Source: Scilla litardierei
Taxonomy: Eukaryota > Streptophyta > Magnoliopsida > Asparagales > Asparagaceae
Direction: 5' to 3'
Length of the DNA: 64,000 nucleotides
NCBI GenBank assembly: GCA_030789695.1
Contig: CM061142.1
Span: forward strand, 566,795,281-566,859,280
A program made the position numbers and the translations under genes. The notes under the pieces were generated by a model, which saw nothing but the letters and a program-made list of their open reading frames with translations, did not search any database and had not been told where the DNA came from. Of the stretch, positions 41,001 through 53,913 are shown piece by piece (the stretch's first letter is position 1; each line of letters begins with the position of its first letter).

Positions 41001-44000
41001 AATTGACTTGTCAGTAAGCATGACTTCTTCCCCAATAACTTCAATATCAGCTGAGCGTGGGGGAATTGGGCCGAGTGAATTCTAATCGGAACCAATTATA
41101 GTTGATCCAAATCTAACTTATTAATATAACAACTCATGATAGCTTACCCAAACATGTCCTATGAATATTTGGTTATAAAGGAGCTGGTCAGGTTAGAATC
41201 ATGAGTTTTGTGTGTGAAGACAACAGCTTGATCTATGCCCAGGTGTTAGGATTCTGACTAGAGATAATATTTTTAAATCACATGTACAATTCCTGCAAAA
41301 TACAAAGTTAATAGACAACTTCAGTTAGAATGGTTCAAAATTTTTAACTTGAAAAAAAACTGATGCCTCACAAAAGGGGCCAAAAAACTCCTGACCCACC
41401 TAAGCTACAGTTCTGTTTTACTTCATGTAAATTCTTTTTGTACAGAAGTTTTTACATCTAGGGCATTATTCTGTTTCCAAATTCACATCTCGAGTTATTT
41501 TTGCGACAAAGTTTCCCATTTCCCCAATTAAATGATCTTAGCCGTGAATGCTAATGTGGCTTACTATCTACTAAAATATATGTTGATTGGGCAATATATC
41601 AGGTTCAGCTCTTTCCAATAAAATATTGTAGTGATGTTTGGCTAGATTTATCATCTTTTAATTGTGAAAGAGTTGTTACTGGAATATACTTTTTGGTTTC
41701 TAGCATGTGCATATGAAATTATATTCTTTATTGCCTTCTTGTAATCTAAGTATGATTTTTTGTCTTTTAGTTGTATCTTACCTTCATATTTTTTTGTTTG
41801 CCTTGGTTTGCTGTGTGAGGTTTGTTGCACCTTTGAGTGTATTTAGCTATGTTTTTAGTCAATATGTACATGTACTGCCTTCTTTTAGATTCATATCAAT
41901 ATTTGCAAAGTATATGAGTGTGTACTTCCAAAGTAGTTGATAATATCATAGTAAGCTTTCAAAATTCTCCTGATAAAAATTGGTGTGTCCATCCATCATA
42001 ACTTTACAGAAGCATTCATCTTTATTTGCTTAAAAAATACATGAATAATTTACATGCATTAGACCCTTTTTAGGGTATGATATTATCTTCATCATTTCCT
42101 AGTCATCTTTTCAAGAATAAGTAGTCTTGTTTCTGATGTTTATATTTTCACATCTGTATGCATGTCGAGGAAACCCTCTCCCTAGTTTTAGTTTTATTGT
42201 TAATATTCGTCTCGCTTACACATGCACGATCACACACATGAGCTCTCATATATGGATTTGGAGAATTATAGTTCAACAAGCATATCCATGTATGCATAAT
42301 ACATATACATGGTTACACACATAAAGACTCACACATCGGGTATGCATGTAAAGGAAACCCTCTCCCTAGTTGTTGTTTTGTTGTTAATATTAGACTCACG
42401 TACACATGCACAAACACACACATGGGTTCTCATATATGGATTTGGAGACTTATAATTCAACGATCATCTCATGTGTTAATAATAAATATACATGGTCACA
42501 CACATAAAGACCTATCCTCTTGTTTGGGTATAGGAGATTTTTTGTTCGGCCACAATGTCTTTGTTTGTAAATCGTGCATAGGTCTTAATGGATAAAGTTC
42601 TAAATGAAGCTTTCGTTCATTAATTTAGTTTCTACTAAAGCAAATAAAATATTCCATGTAGCTTTTTTGCTACATAGGAACATAGTCACTGATTTATTTT
42701 CATTAATCTATTAGGCTTTTGTAACTACATTGGTTATGGAATCCTGATATATTCATTCATCTTTATTGCGAGTCTTATTTGAGTCAAACTATAGGTTTTA
42801 TCATGTAATAGTTTATGTGAAGGTTGAAGTTAAAGGAAATGCCGAACAGAGGGAGTTGAAACATTATCTCATGTAAACTGTACTATTTGTGCACTACTTT
42901 AATAATGGAAAGCAAAGAAAACATTAAGAAATGTTGGAGTAAGGTGAAAAGTTATTAAAACTGTTCGTGTAAGGTAGAAAATTAGAGAGTTCTACTGTTT
43001 TGCTCTGTATTACTTAGTTTTATGAATCCATTCATTCAACAGAATACATTTGGAATCCCGTTTTATTTTAGTATATATAGCCTATCACTGTAATGTACAA
43101 ATAAGCTGATATTTTTAAGTGTGTAGTAGTTAATTCTAATGATTGTTAATTAGCGAATCCTCATCACAATGGTGTTAGGACAGTGGGGACTAAGAGAAGG
43201 CTGAAGACAAGAGAAAGGGGAATGTGTGAAAGTTCAAGATTAGGATGGATGATGGGACCTAGTAACTAATGAAGTGGTCAATTACAGTGATAGGCTTAAT
43301 GATGCTAACCTCCAATCAGTCAGCCCTTCCCTAGTTCTCTAATATTGTCATTTTATTAAGTATTGTTAGATTTTCATATAAATGTTTAGGATTCAATCTT
43401 AGAAGTAATTTGTTCTGTTCATTTGACATTCCAAAATTTGATGCCAGATTGTTATCAAATTTTATTTAATGATCTATGGTTTTCCACATTGCTAGAAAAA
43501 GCTTGTTTCGTGACTAACTAAACTGGTGATAATTTTATCAATTTCTGTAGAAATGTATTAAAAGGCATGTTTAAAATTTATTAAAAACTGTTTTGTGCAT
43601 ATCGAATGTCTGTTATTTAGAGTTATCTTTTGGCCGATTTGATTAGATGGTGTCTTTATTGTAGAAAACGTTGGTTATGGTTTTTAGCACGTTTAAATAC
43701 AAATCATTTCTTAAATTTAATTATCTTTTATTCTTATGTGTCTAATTTCTGTTCTGTTCCTATAATAGAGATTTAATATTAGTTTATCATCATTGGTTGA
43801 TTCATTGTTTACATGGTTTAACATTGGAATGTCTATACTGTCTTGGGATGTGTTTTGGTCTAAGGTTACACGCATGAGTTACTTTATTATAGCTTTGCGC
43901 CTCTTAAGAATGATTTATATGACACTTTTTTCTGATTAAAAATTTGTGTGTCCATCAATGGGTTACACGATTCTAGCAGTGAGAATGGGCCAGACTCATA

Positions 44001-44559
44001 TAAGCCCAAGCCCAGGTCTTTTTTATTTTCATGTATCCAAGCTGAGGTTGTTTCTATATTAGGCTTGAATTTCCAAGCCTAAGCGCAGGCTCATTTTTAA
44101 AGTACACTTGCACAATTTGGACCACAATCAGATTTTTGTTATTCGCATATAAATTATAATATAATTCAAAATTTTATGCATGAAATAAATGAAGAATATG
44201 TAAAAACAAATTAGTGAAAGATTTAATATTTTTAATATTATGGATTCATTACCAATCATGTTAAATACTAAGAACTATTTTCCATTTAATCAATACATTT
44301 CTTTGTATTATCTTTATAAATGTAATGGGATGATAACTCTTCAACTCCTATAATTGGATGAAATATGGCACATTATACAATTTAATCAATATTATGTGCA
44401 TGTGTGTGTGTATGACACATGAACAGTTCAAATACCTATAACCTTCAACTCTTTAACAATTAGAACTGGAGGAAATATATTACGTTATAAATTTCAATCA
44501 AATGCCTTTCTATTTTCCCTTGAAAACTAGCCTAACTTTTAGTAAAAAAATACTTATGT
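41001..44559. other. AT-rich non-coding stretch
   Basis: No gene supported. It contains a tandem duplication at about 42155-42520. Near 43985-44100 lies a GGGCCAGACTC / AAGCCCAAGCCCAGG stretch related to the GGGCCAGGCTGGG sequence at 53985. Confidence 0.5.
42155..42520. repeat. ~190-bp tandem duplication
   Basis: Two diverged copies begin near 42155 and 42343 (GGAAACCCTCTCCCTAGTT) and share CATATATGGATTTGGAGA and CACACACATAAAGAC. Confidence 0.85.
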
Positions 44560-44643
44560 CAGCCACACAGTAGCAGAGAAAATCCGTTGACACCGGGCTC
44601 CCCAGATCTTCCACAAACATGTTGCAAACAAGATAAACTCGAT

Positions 44644-47600
44644 TCAGGGGATATGTATTAGGCGATATGTATTACTGTTCAAGCACTCCTTCACCCACTC
44701 TGCTAAAGGGAATTGGTAGAATCCCTGGAAGGCCGAAATATGGAAGAAAACATTCCAAACTTTCTTTGCTTCTATGCAATCTCTGAGAACATGGATAGTA
44801 GTCTCCGCTTCAGTGACACAAAATAAGCACAAGTTAACTCTGGGATACCACTTTGAAATCGCAAGGCATTTGTAACGATCTGTTCCTCGACTACTAACCC
44901 TAGGAAATACAGACACCTAGCAGGTAAAGGTAATTTCCATAACCATACTTATTGGACCTCCAGACCCTTGTACAGATACAGATAAGCTGATTGAGTAGTA
45001 AATTTCCCATTCGACGTGAGATGCCATATATAAATCAATCAGCATATGCTGTGACTTTGGGAAATGGATAAGCCATAATTTGTTGTGCCACATTCTCATG
45101 AACTGATGCGAATAATTTCCCCATAAATATACCATTTTGGATAAAGTCTAAGACAAGTATTTGAGAAGAATCCACTACAGACGGAGAAGTGATAGACATA
45201 AGTGGTTGCCCTAACCATTTATCCCTCCAAAAGTAAGTAGTTGTTCCATCACCAACCCTCTTTACTTGTCCTTCTGTTAAATTCTGCAAATTTTGGACCA
45301 AACCTTTCCATGAATAGGACCAAGGAGGGAGGGAATCCATACCTGAAATGTAATAGACCAAGGTGTCGGGAAGCTTATATTTCGATTTCAAAAGCCAAAC
45401 TCAGAGCATGCTGCTATGTCAAGAACCTTCAAGCTAACCTCTGGAAGAGCACATTATTGTGCAACTCCATAGATTGAAATCCAAGACCGCCAACTTTCTT
45501 AGGTTTACACGCCTCCTTCCAATTCACAAGATGAAGTTTCATCCTTCCTTCACTACCACCCCAAAGAAATGATCTGTTCAATCTGTCAATCTTCCTTGTA
45601 GTTTGCTTGGGGAAACAGGTAGTGAGCATAGAATAAGTTGGTATGGTAGAGGTAACTGAACTAACTAAGGTAGCACGTTCGGTTCACTCAAACTTTATAA
45701 CTTAGATTTCCGTTTGGAGCTGATCTTTTCCTCAACCTTTCTATATGTGGCATTCGAAAGTCTGTCATGAAGTTGAGGCACTCCTAAATACTTGCTAAGT
45801 CCATTGACGATTGGACGCCTAATGAAGAACCGATGCTTAACGCATGTTTACATCCTGCCGCTGGGATACATCTCATCTTGATTTTTCTTAACTAACTTTA
45901 GCTCCAGAAGAGGTATAAACCATGTCAAATATTTTTGTGACCCAACTAGTTTGCTGTAAATTGACCCTACCAAACAAGAAGAGGTCGTCTGCAAATAGCA
46001 AATGGGTAATCGCAGGATCACCCTTCCCGATCATAATCGGTTTCCACGACTTGTCCGAAACGGCTTCATTGATAAGTAAGCCCAATCTCGCCATGCAAGT
46101 AGTGGGAATAAGGATCACCATGGTGTAAACCTCTCTCTGATAATAACCAGTCCAAAATCTCTCCATTCCACAACACTAAAAGCTGTGAGGAAGAGACAAA
46201 ACATAATGAGCTTGATCCAGAAATTAGGAAAACAAAAAAGGAGCAGAGTTTCCTCCAAGAAATCCCATCTCACTATTTTCTCTAGATATATCTTCAATGA
46301 AAGAAACCATTACGACACTTAGATTTCTTGATAGTATGATTCAGCTCCTGGGCAACCAAAATATTATCTAACGCATGCCTCTTATGAATGAAACTAGCAT
46401 GTAAAGGTCCAATCTGATCATTGAGGAAAGGTCAAATTTTGTTGACCAACGCCTTTTTGGTCGATTTATATGACACAACACAATCTGATAGGACAGAATT
46501 ACTTCACTAGTTTAGGTTGTTGGACCTTTGAAACAAGGACTAGAAAGATTTTGCAAAGCTCTTAATGGAAACGTCCTCGCTCCAAAGCATCTGACACCAG
46601 AGTGGTCAAAGATTGCTTAACTGTTTCCACATTTCTTGAAAGAATCCAGCTTGAAAACCATCTACTTCAGTGGACTTCCAAGGTTTCATTTGAATAGAGC
46701 TTCTCGAGCTTTTTTTTCCAAAACCTTACCCTCAAGAATATCTGCTTGAAGGGAAGCTAACGACATGCAATGAGGGTGAGAAAAGATGTTTCTGTCACAC
46801 ACTTGATTCCTGAAAGACTTTGTAAAAATCAGTGATGTGATGTGATTTTGCAGAGCCTCCCTATCCATAATCCAATTCCCAGAGCCATCTTTAAACATAG
46901 AAATGTGATTCATACGTCGTCGATATGAAGTGGACGTGGAAAAATCTGGTATCCATATCCCCATTAAGAAGCCAATCAACCCTAGACTTTTGGGCTCAAA
47001 AAACTTCCTCTTGAGAAAGGATATCATCATATTCAGAAAACAATCGTTCTTCCAACCTGCATAATTGGTGAGACCGGTGGAGTAGGAGTTCCTTCTGCAC
47101 TTTGTTAATTGTGATTCCACACTTTAAGTTCTCCTGCCACATGTCTCAACTGATGAACCCAATCACATTGAGCCATGTCCCACATCTCTGAAATGGACCT
47201 CTTGACACTATCTACCATAGGCCACATAGCCTGAAAATGAAATGGCTTCTTAAGGAAATTCACGTGAATATGATGTTCTGATTGCAGCAATATGGGATGA
47301 TGATTCGAGAATAATCTTGGCAAGTGTCGGACCATAGCATGAGTAAATATAGTACACCAAGAAGAGTTTGTCACCACCCTTCCAATCTCTAATATACTCT
47401 GGCATACTCATGACGCTTATTACACCAAGTGAAGGAGAACCAATAACCTGAAGGTCCAGAAGGCCATATGACGACAATATGACGACAACATATTCTGAAA
47501 CCTTGCACATTTAGAGAATGAACATTTAGAGAATGAATGGATTGTACCACCTTGTTTTTCCGTCAGAGAAGAGGATGCCATTAAAATCTCCCACGACCAT

Positions 47601-48152
47601 CCATGGTAAGTCAACTCCTAGGGCGAATTGTTCTTATTGGTCCTATAAGTACCATTGGACAGTTCTACTTGGAGGACCATAAACAGCACATAATAGAGAG
47701 GTTATATACACAATTCTTCTAACCACGCATGAATCAAATGAGGGGAGGTGTAACATAATTCTAGGGCCATAACTTGACTATCCCAACACACCCACAATCC
47801 ACCTGAGTAGCCCAAAGGATCAACAATGGTAAACTGAGAAAAGTTTAGTTTACATATCACTTTTCGTGCTCTCACTGTCAAGATACGCGGTTCCACAATA
47901 GCAAGGAGTGAGGGCTTGAAAGACTCTTAATACTTCACGAATTCCCCTGCTAAATGATCCTTTCCCAGCTCCTCTATTGTTCCAAAAAATGAGGTCCATT
48001 AACGAGTTTTTAAGGCAGAGGCCCAAGGGTATTACCCTCCATCGAAAGAGGGGGGGTCGGGAGCAACTCGGCATCACCCGATGCACTATGATCCATGGTG
48101 TCAGAATCCATTGCCACAACCTTAGATGAACCCCCTGAATCGTCCAAGGCAC
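44644..48152 (-). pseudogene. LINE ORF2 remnant (endonuclease, reverse transcriptase, zf-RVT)
   Basis: Fragments in several frames. The apurinic-type endonuclease start is near 47995 (IFWNNRGAG). Its GDFN-equivalent near 47600 is worn. The RT palm motif FADD is at about 45978-46000, and the zf-RVT end is at 44644-44916. The product would nick the target and prime reverse transcription of the LINE RNA. More than six frame breaks make it inactive. Confidence 0.8.
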
Positions 48153-48512
48153 ATCAGGTTAAGTTCTCCACCGGCAAGCCCTCAGGGGGATTGCGTCGTC
48201 ACACCTCAGCCTGAAGAGAGGTTGACCTAGTATCAGGTACGTTTGATTCTCATCCTGGTCCCATCACTGGAGCTATGGTATTGGATGTCAGCAAGAGGTC
48301 TACGTGGTGGGTGTGTCAGTAGGGTGATCAGGGCAGCCGAGCTCGGTTAGGAAGAAGACACTATGGGTGGGGGTTGAAGGCAGGAAATATTAACATTTGA
48401 TTTCAAAATCCCCGAAGACCCATTAGCAAGAGAGCCTACACTGATTGGATCCAGGATGTGGGTCGCGAGCTTCAAGTCTGCATAGAATGTAGTAATTGGT
48501 CGGATCACATGG

Positions 48513-49389
48513 TCATTCGAAGGGTACTTCTAGTTGGGTTTGGGACCAAGAAGCAAGTGGGCTCGGTCTGGGCCCAGAGGACAGTGGGCTCTCCTTCCGC
48601 CCTGAGTATTTCTTCGGAGAGTGAGCTGAGTGGGCCAAGACCTCAGCTGCCTCATTTCCAATGTCTCCCTGGAGAACCCTCCCCTCCGATAATTCCGAAA
48701 ACCTCGATCTTGTCGTTGTAACTGCCCCAACTTTCTCGGGGGCAGTTCCCAACTGTCGCCCAGTGCTGCAACGATTCTGGCGGTATCTCGCCATTAGCCA
48801 AAGCCCAAATCCAGCTGCCTGCGTAGATTGGATCAGCGAAGTAGGAGCCCTAGTTATCAACAAGCCCTCGGAAGTTCGATCGGCACTCACATGGCATGTC
48901 TCTACATATATCACCACAAAATCAACTGATTGCAAGGGGCAAGGATCCCTCTGACCAACCCTCCCACACTTGAAGCAGATTAAGCTCAACCCTTCATACT
49001 GAACCCTTCATAATGAGCGGACTGCCACCATCCCTCGAAGAACACTTGAGCTTTCAGCGGTGCATTCAGATTAACTTTGACACAAACTCATGCGAATCGA
49101 GCTTTCATTGCCAAACGAGTATGTGAATCAAACTTGATTGCCATCCCCACACAATTGCCTAAAGCGAAGAGGACTCGGTCATCGTATTACTCGATGGACA
49201 TGAAGAGGAATTGAACCCACATTGCGGTCGATTTGATAGTAAAAGTTCTCTGTCAAAAGTTAGGGGGACCCAACGAAGAATCATAAAGTAATGTCCGAAC
49301 ACCATCCAAGGTCCTTCCTCCATAGCAAAGATCAAATCTTCATCGCAATTGAACTTCACCATAACAAACCCATCCCCTAGTTCTACCAA
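48513..49389 (-). pseudogene. LINE ORF1 remnant (DUF4283, zinc knuckle)
   Basis: Two broken pieces (49389-49159 and 48989-48513) of the nucleic-acid-binding ORF1 protein of plant L1 elements. The first carries the DUF4283 core. The second begins at a CCHC-like knuckle whose histidine is lost. The intervening frame is broken. In L1 elements ORF1 binds the RNA for reverse transcription. Confidence 0.75.
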
Positions 49390-49754
49390 CTCCAGCTCCC
49401 CCTTGGGTTTCTAGAAATGCATCAGTTTTGATTCTAAGATCCGTGGCATCACATTCCGCCCAAGTAGCTTCATGATGACTGTCCACTTGCATTTGAGGTG
49501 AAGTCTCTACTTGAAAGCTGGAGGTAAGGCAATACTATCCGCTGGCTGACAAATAATACATTATTAGAACACCTTGATATGGACTGTCAATACAAATTTT
49601 AATTCCAAATAAGAGATATTCAACTGTTTGAGTGCATGTAAGATTTTGTTAATGGTGACCCGATTAATCTGTTCTATGCATACACCAATTCATCTATTAT
49701 TGATTCAATAAAATGTTTATTATTGATTATTAAACTCATATCTTTTGTTTATAG

Positions 49755-49822
49755 ATATTAATGGGCATAATCTTGTTGTGGATGGAGGTGTTACTGCCTC
49801 CAGAAATCTCATTGGATTATGA
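49755..49822 (+). CDS. Terminal exon of a short-chain dehydrogenase/reductase (SDR)
   Basis: After an acceptor-like TTTGTTTATAG, one frame reads INGHNLVVDGGVTASRNLIGL and stops at TGA (49820-49822). GHNLVVDGG is the C-terminal signature of classical SDR enzymes, NAD(P)-dependent oxidoreductases with a Rossmann fold. The exon starts in phase 2 (two bases precede the first full codon). No TGxxxGIG or YxxxK exon was found upstream in the window. They may lie in DNA displaced by long introns or left of the LINE, or this may be a stranded fragment. The downstream AT-rich sequence could be 3'UTR. The only host protein-coding signal in the window. Confidence 0.6.
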
Positions 49823-50734
49823 GATTGGATGCAGTGATATTGATTCTTGTGTATCTCATTTTTGTTTTAAAAAAAACTGAAGCACATATAAATTTAGGGA
49901 TTATGATACTGAAATGTATTTCAGAAGCAAGTTGTGCTTGATGGTCTCTCTGTTATTTGTTTGTGTAATTAGTTATGTCATGCCATTAACTCTTCTCATG
50001 TTCTTTGTGTTGCAATGACATATAATTTAAATGTTTTAATTTCTTATGTATGTGTTTGTGCTGTTTTAGAGGGCAAATTTTTCTTCATCATTTAATTTAA
50101 TGGTTATAACAATGAACATGTTGTGTTTCCATGTTCTAAGTTTAAGATGTTTGAGAAAATTGAAATTATTTTTGGACTCAAATGGATTAGGAGAGAGTTG
50201 GAAGTAATAAGAGAAATTTTATTAATCATGAGGTTTTTGGATGCCAATTTATATGTAAGGGTACCACTCTGTAAGCATTAGGCGAGAGAGTTGGAATTAA
50301 TAAGAGAAATTTTATTAAACACGATGTTCTTGGATGCCAATTTATATGCAAAAGTGTCACTCTCTAAGCATAAGTATTTCTCTGCGATGGACATCATTAG
50401 ATTTGCCTTCATTACTGTGATTGCTAGATGATGATGTATTTTTTGGCAATATTAGAAAAATATATTTGACATGATTATGTATGAAAGTATTGCTTTTTAA
50501 GAAACCGAGTAGTTTGGTTCTCAACTAGTCTAATCTTCACCTTAAACTAATTGCGTGTAAATGATTGTATAACTTAGTAATACTACTTTCTTAGCAGTCT
50601 AATATAATCGGATAATTCATAAGAATGGATTACATGTTTTGATAGACTCAATTATGTGCCACTCAAATTGTCTAGTCAAATTTGGCCACCTCGACATCGA
50701 CATGAAATGGGCTAATATGAGAATTATTGGTGTT
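49823..50734. other. AT-rich non-coding stretch after the SDR exon
   Basis: Probable 3'UTR and intergenic DNA. It contains a 92-bp tandem duplication (50192-50372). No gene supported. Confidence 0.5.
50192..50372. repeat. 92-bp tandem duplication
   Basis: Two units starting GAGAGAGTTGGAA(G/T)TAATAAG at 50192 and about 50284, differing at several bases. Confidence 0.85.
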
Positions 50735-52044
50735 ACTTTAAAATCCAGGCCCACAATGTTCGCACATGAAAAAAAAAGACATTTGATGATAACCAATGAT
50801 GACAGGCTTTTTTTGGCCGACCCAAAGATTATAGTGCTTTAAGAATAACTAAATGGCTTTAAAAATGCTTTGGGTCAGTCTGTTAGGCTTAGCTTAATAA
50901 AATTATAATAAAACATTAAAATAGAAAAATGATTTACAGCTTTGAATAAGATAATGGAACTTTGCACAAATTTAAATAATGCATAATGATTTACTATCTA
51001 CAGTCAAAATTTACACATTTGCAGATTGAGGAAAAATATGTCCACAAAAATTAACAAAAAAGATAAAAATTAACAACAAAAAAGATGAACTTGAAATTTG
51101 TGTTCTCAAAGATAAAACTAAAAGAGACGATAAACAACATTACTGCGGCATCATGCCCAACCTTAACCAACCCAAGCACAAGAATTATTACTCACTCACC
51201 ACCTTGGCATAAAAATATTTACATAAAAAAATTCACAAAAAAGCTTTTGGATGGCGAACCGCGTACTCCGCAACTCGACGATTGAGGAGATGCTTGAGGT
51301 AAACCCCTAGCAGAGGTTGAAGCAACGGGCCATGTTGTTGATAGTTGCCTATGCATTATCGGGATTCTTGTTCTCGGTGAAGGCGGTGGCTGCCAAAAAG
51401 AACAAAAAAAAATCGAGCAAAAGTAATAATGATGAAACCTCAATCAGATTTGGATTCTTGGCAGCCTTCGGGCTATGCACCACAAAACAGGCGACGAGCG
51501 GGCTTTTGCCAAAATTGGGCTTTTCAAGCTAGCTGGATTGGGCCAGCCCAGGCCCATTCTCGTGCCCAACGGCAACTAAGAATTCCCACATTGGCGATGT
51601 AACGTGTGGTAGCTATCTGGCGGCACTATTGAAGTTTGCACATCTTCATTGTCAAGAGGATAACATGGAGTCTTCGGAGCATACGGAGCGATGACAAACT
51701 AGACGAATCCAACAGACTCATGTCGAGAAGAGAAAGCAATGTTCAGTTGATGAGAAACACAACTATTTATTCTATGAGTAAATGGGTGTAGGGCATCCCT
51801 CTAGCCAATAGGCACTGATGGATTCAGGAATTAAATTCAGTGGGAAGTACAATTTTTTTTGCCAGAAATAATTTTTGTTTATTTTGTGCATCCTTAACCA
51901 AGATGATCGTACTGCCTTACAAATTACAATTGCACTCAACGAGGCCTGGATGACACTTAAACATAAAAAAGATCAAATTTTTTGAAGAGATATTTGCATA
52001 AATTTCGAAATAAAATAAACATTCTATATCTACAATGGCATAAC

Positions 52045-52178
52045 TGTTGTGAATGGATAGTTAGGATTGTGGGTATCTTAGAGATACGCCAATATCTATG
52101 TATCTTATTTTGTAACTCTCCTATCCTGCCTATAAATAAAGGGCTGTGGGTTTCTCCCCCAGTAGTTGATTCATAACA
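52045..52178 (+). repeat. Short Ale-like LTR, copy A
   Basis: Begins TGTTGTGAATGGATA and ends GTTGATTCATAACA, so the tips are inverted (TGTTGTGAAT / ATTCATAACA). It is 134 bp with a TATAAATA box near 52131. It is followed at once by CGTTATCAGCATGAG, the site recurrent after Ale-type 5' LTRs. It is shorter than copy B by an internal deletion. Confidence 0.65.
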
Positions 52179-52484
52179 CGTTATCAGCATGAGCCTCAAA
52201 AATTCTACAAATATCGATCGTTGCGAAGGCGAAGGAAGACGGGAGATCCACGCGCGCGGTGCAAGGCTACCTCAAACGAGCGTCGTCATCTGCGTGGGCT
52301 TTGTTCAACCGTCGCTATATCCGGAAGACAGATACAGAGGTAAACCCCGCTAAAAACGCTGTTTTTATCATAGTATGATTGATCTACCCCATTGATCTCG
52401 CAAGATCGATATGGGAATTACTAATCACCTGAAAACGATGAACTTGTTCGTCCAAAAATCATCTTTTTACCCCCTATTGCCGCT

Positions 52485-52995
52485 AGCAACCCCCCGAAGG
52501 GGGTGCGGCACTTTGCCGCCGCCGGTATCAAACCCCCTCCCCCCCCCAAGTAGGGTGCGGCACTTTGCTGCCGTCGGCAAACCCCCCACCCCTAACCCCC
52601 CCGAGGGGGTGCGTCGTTTTCACCGCTGCCGAGATCAAACCCCTCCGAAGGGAGGGCGCGGCGATTTGCCGGCGCCGAGCTCAAACCCCACCCCCCCCAA
52701 CCCCCCCCCCCCCCCCCCCCCGTCGCTGAAGGGGGCTGCGGCGATTTGCCGCCGTCGGCAAACCCCCCAAAGGGGGGTGTGGCGTTTTCGCTGCCGCCGA
52801 GATCAAACCCCTCCAAGGGGGTGCGGTGATTTGCCGCCGCCGGTAAACCCCCCAAGAAGGTGCGGCGCTTTGCCGTCGCTGAAAACCCCACACCCCGAAG
52901 GGGGGCGGTTGCCCATTGCCCCCCTCCCCCCCCCCCGCGACCAGGGGGGCGCTTCCCCCCTCTTGTCGCCCGCCCGGCAATCCAAGGGCGGCGGT
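52485..52995. repeat. GC-rich hairpin array in the leader, copy A
   Basis: Units of about 40-60 bp pair CCCCCCGAAGGGGG hairpins with TGCGGCGATTTGCCGCCGCCG and GAGATCAAA. Each unit could fold on itself. The proline/glycine-rich frames across it, on both strands, are by-products. Confidence 0.85.
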
Positions 52996-53772
52996 GTCTA
53001 ACCCTAGCTGCCACCCCTTAATCTATTGGGCTTGAAGCCCAAATTCAAAAAAAAAAAGCCTTGCGGGCCTGAAGCCCGCAGAATTGATTAACAAAAAAAC
53101 AAGGGGGCTAAGATATAAGCCTGAAAAAGGCCTGTTGGGCTAAAAATTGATTTAAAACGGTGTTTTGGAAGACCTAAAAATTCATGAAAAATCATGATAA
53201 ATTATAGGGCTATAAGGGGATTTTTGGGGATAAATTGGAGATGATTTAAAAGGAAAACTTCTTCCTTTTTAAGAAGAACATGTTATATTTTGGGCTCTTT
53301 TTCAATTTTTTTTTGAATAAACCCAACTAGCATTACCCTTGCATTATATGATACCTTTGTAGGATCATAACTATATGCTCCGCTTCCTTTCAGGCTATTT
53401 CTGTGGATAAATTATGTTTGGTTGTGCAAATATTAAAACTTAATAATTAGGAAGATCCTGCGACTGCTCTGCCGTTAGTCAGCTAACCTAACGGTGTATG
53501 AGGTTGTCCAGTGGTCCAATAATTATTAAGTGATTAAATTGTTTATCCTTTATGTGAATATAAATGCCTGCGATACCTGTGATGAAAATGTATGCTGAAA
53601 ATGTTTGATGAGCACAAATTTTTGCATGAATGGTTAAATGCAGTTTTGGATCGGCTGTTTAAGTCCCACATTTTATTTCCTGCACTTTTCTTTTATTTTT
53701 GAGAGAAACTGTAGTGAGGAATTTATGTAAACGTCCAAGACCGAAGACTACTTTCCATGGAGACAGAGGCCA

Positions 53773-53913
53773 CGAGTTAGAGAAGAAGTACACATACTGA
53801 ACCCGCTAGAGCTCGTTTGATCTGATTCTCAATTTTGTTCTCCATGGATTCTTGTCAAAAATCAAGAAATATGCAAAAGACAATCACAAAGTCTGACTTG
53901 ACTCGACTCGAGC
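53773..53913. other. Unique spacer between the tandem copies
   Basis: About 140 bp of sequence absent from the end of copy B; junction DNA of the duplication. Confidence 0.6.

Larger units (their letters stand above)
44560..49480 (-). mobile_element. Decayed L1-type LINE, minus strand
   Basis: Reading right to left, the fragments follow plant L1 order. DUF4283 is at 49389-49159 (LGDGFVMVKFNCDEDL..GPW). A zinc knuckle lies near 48980 (CFKCGRVGQRDPCP, with the His replaced by Gln). Endonuclease pieces are at 48000-47400 (FWNNRGAGKGSF, PLGYSGGLWVCWD). Reverse transcriptase at 46166-45888 contains HLLFADDLFLFG. A C-terminal region at 45629-44644 has FLWGG and a zf-RVT motif (CLFCVTEAETTIHVLRDC). 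Frames change often and many stops interrupt them, so no active product is possible. No clear poly(A) tail or target duplication was found. Confidence 0.85.
50735..53772 (+). repeat. Copy A of a 3.1-kb tandem duplication (flank + Ale LTR + leader)
   Basis: Collinear with 53914-57035 with scattered substitutions and small indels. Both copies run from TTTAAAA(T/C)CCA to CATGGAGAC(A/G)GAGGCC and contain host flank, a short LTR and a hairpin-rich leader. 53773-53913 is unique DNA between them. Copy A is not followed by any coding region of the element. Confidence 0.88.

Noticed and set aside
52411..53014. Pro/Gly-rich frames of 60-196 codons (also 55698-56361)
   Set aside because: By-products of the CCCCCGAAGGGGG hairpin array; they change frame between copies.
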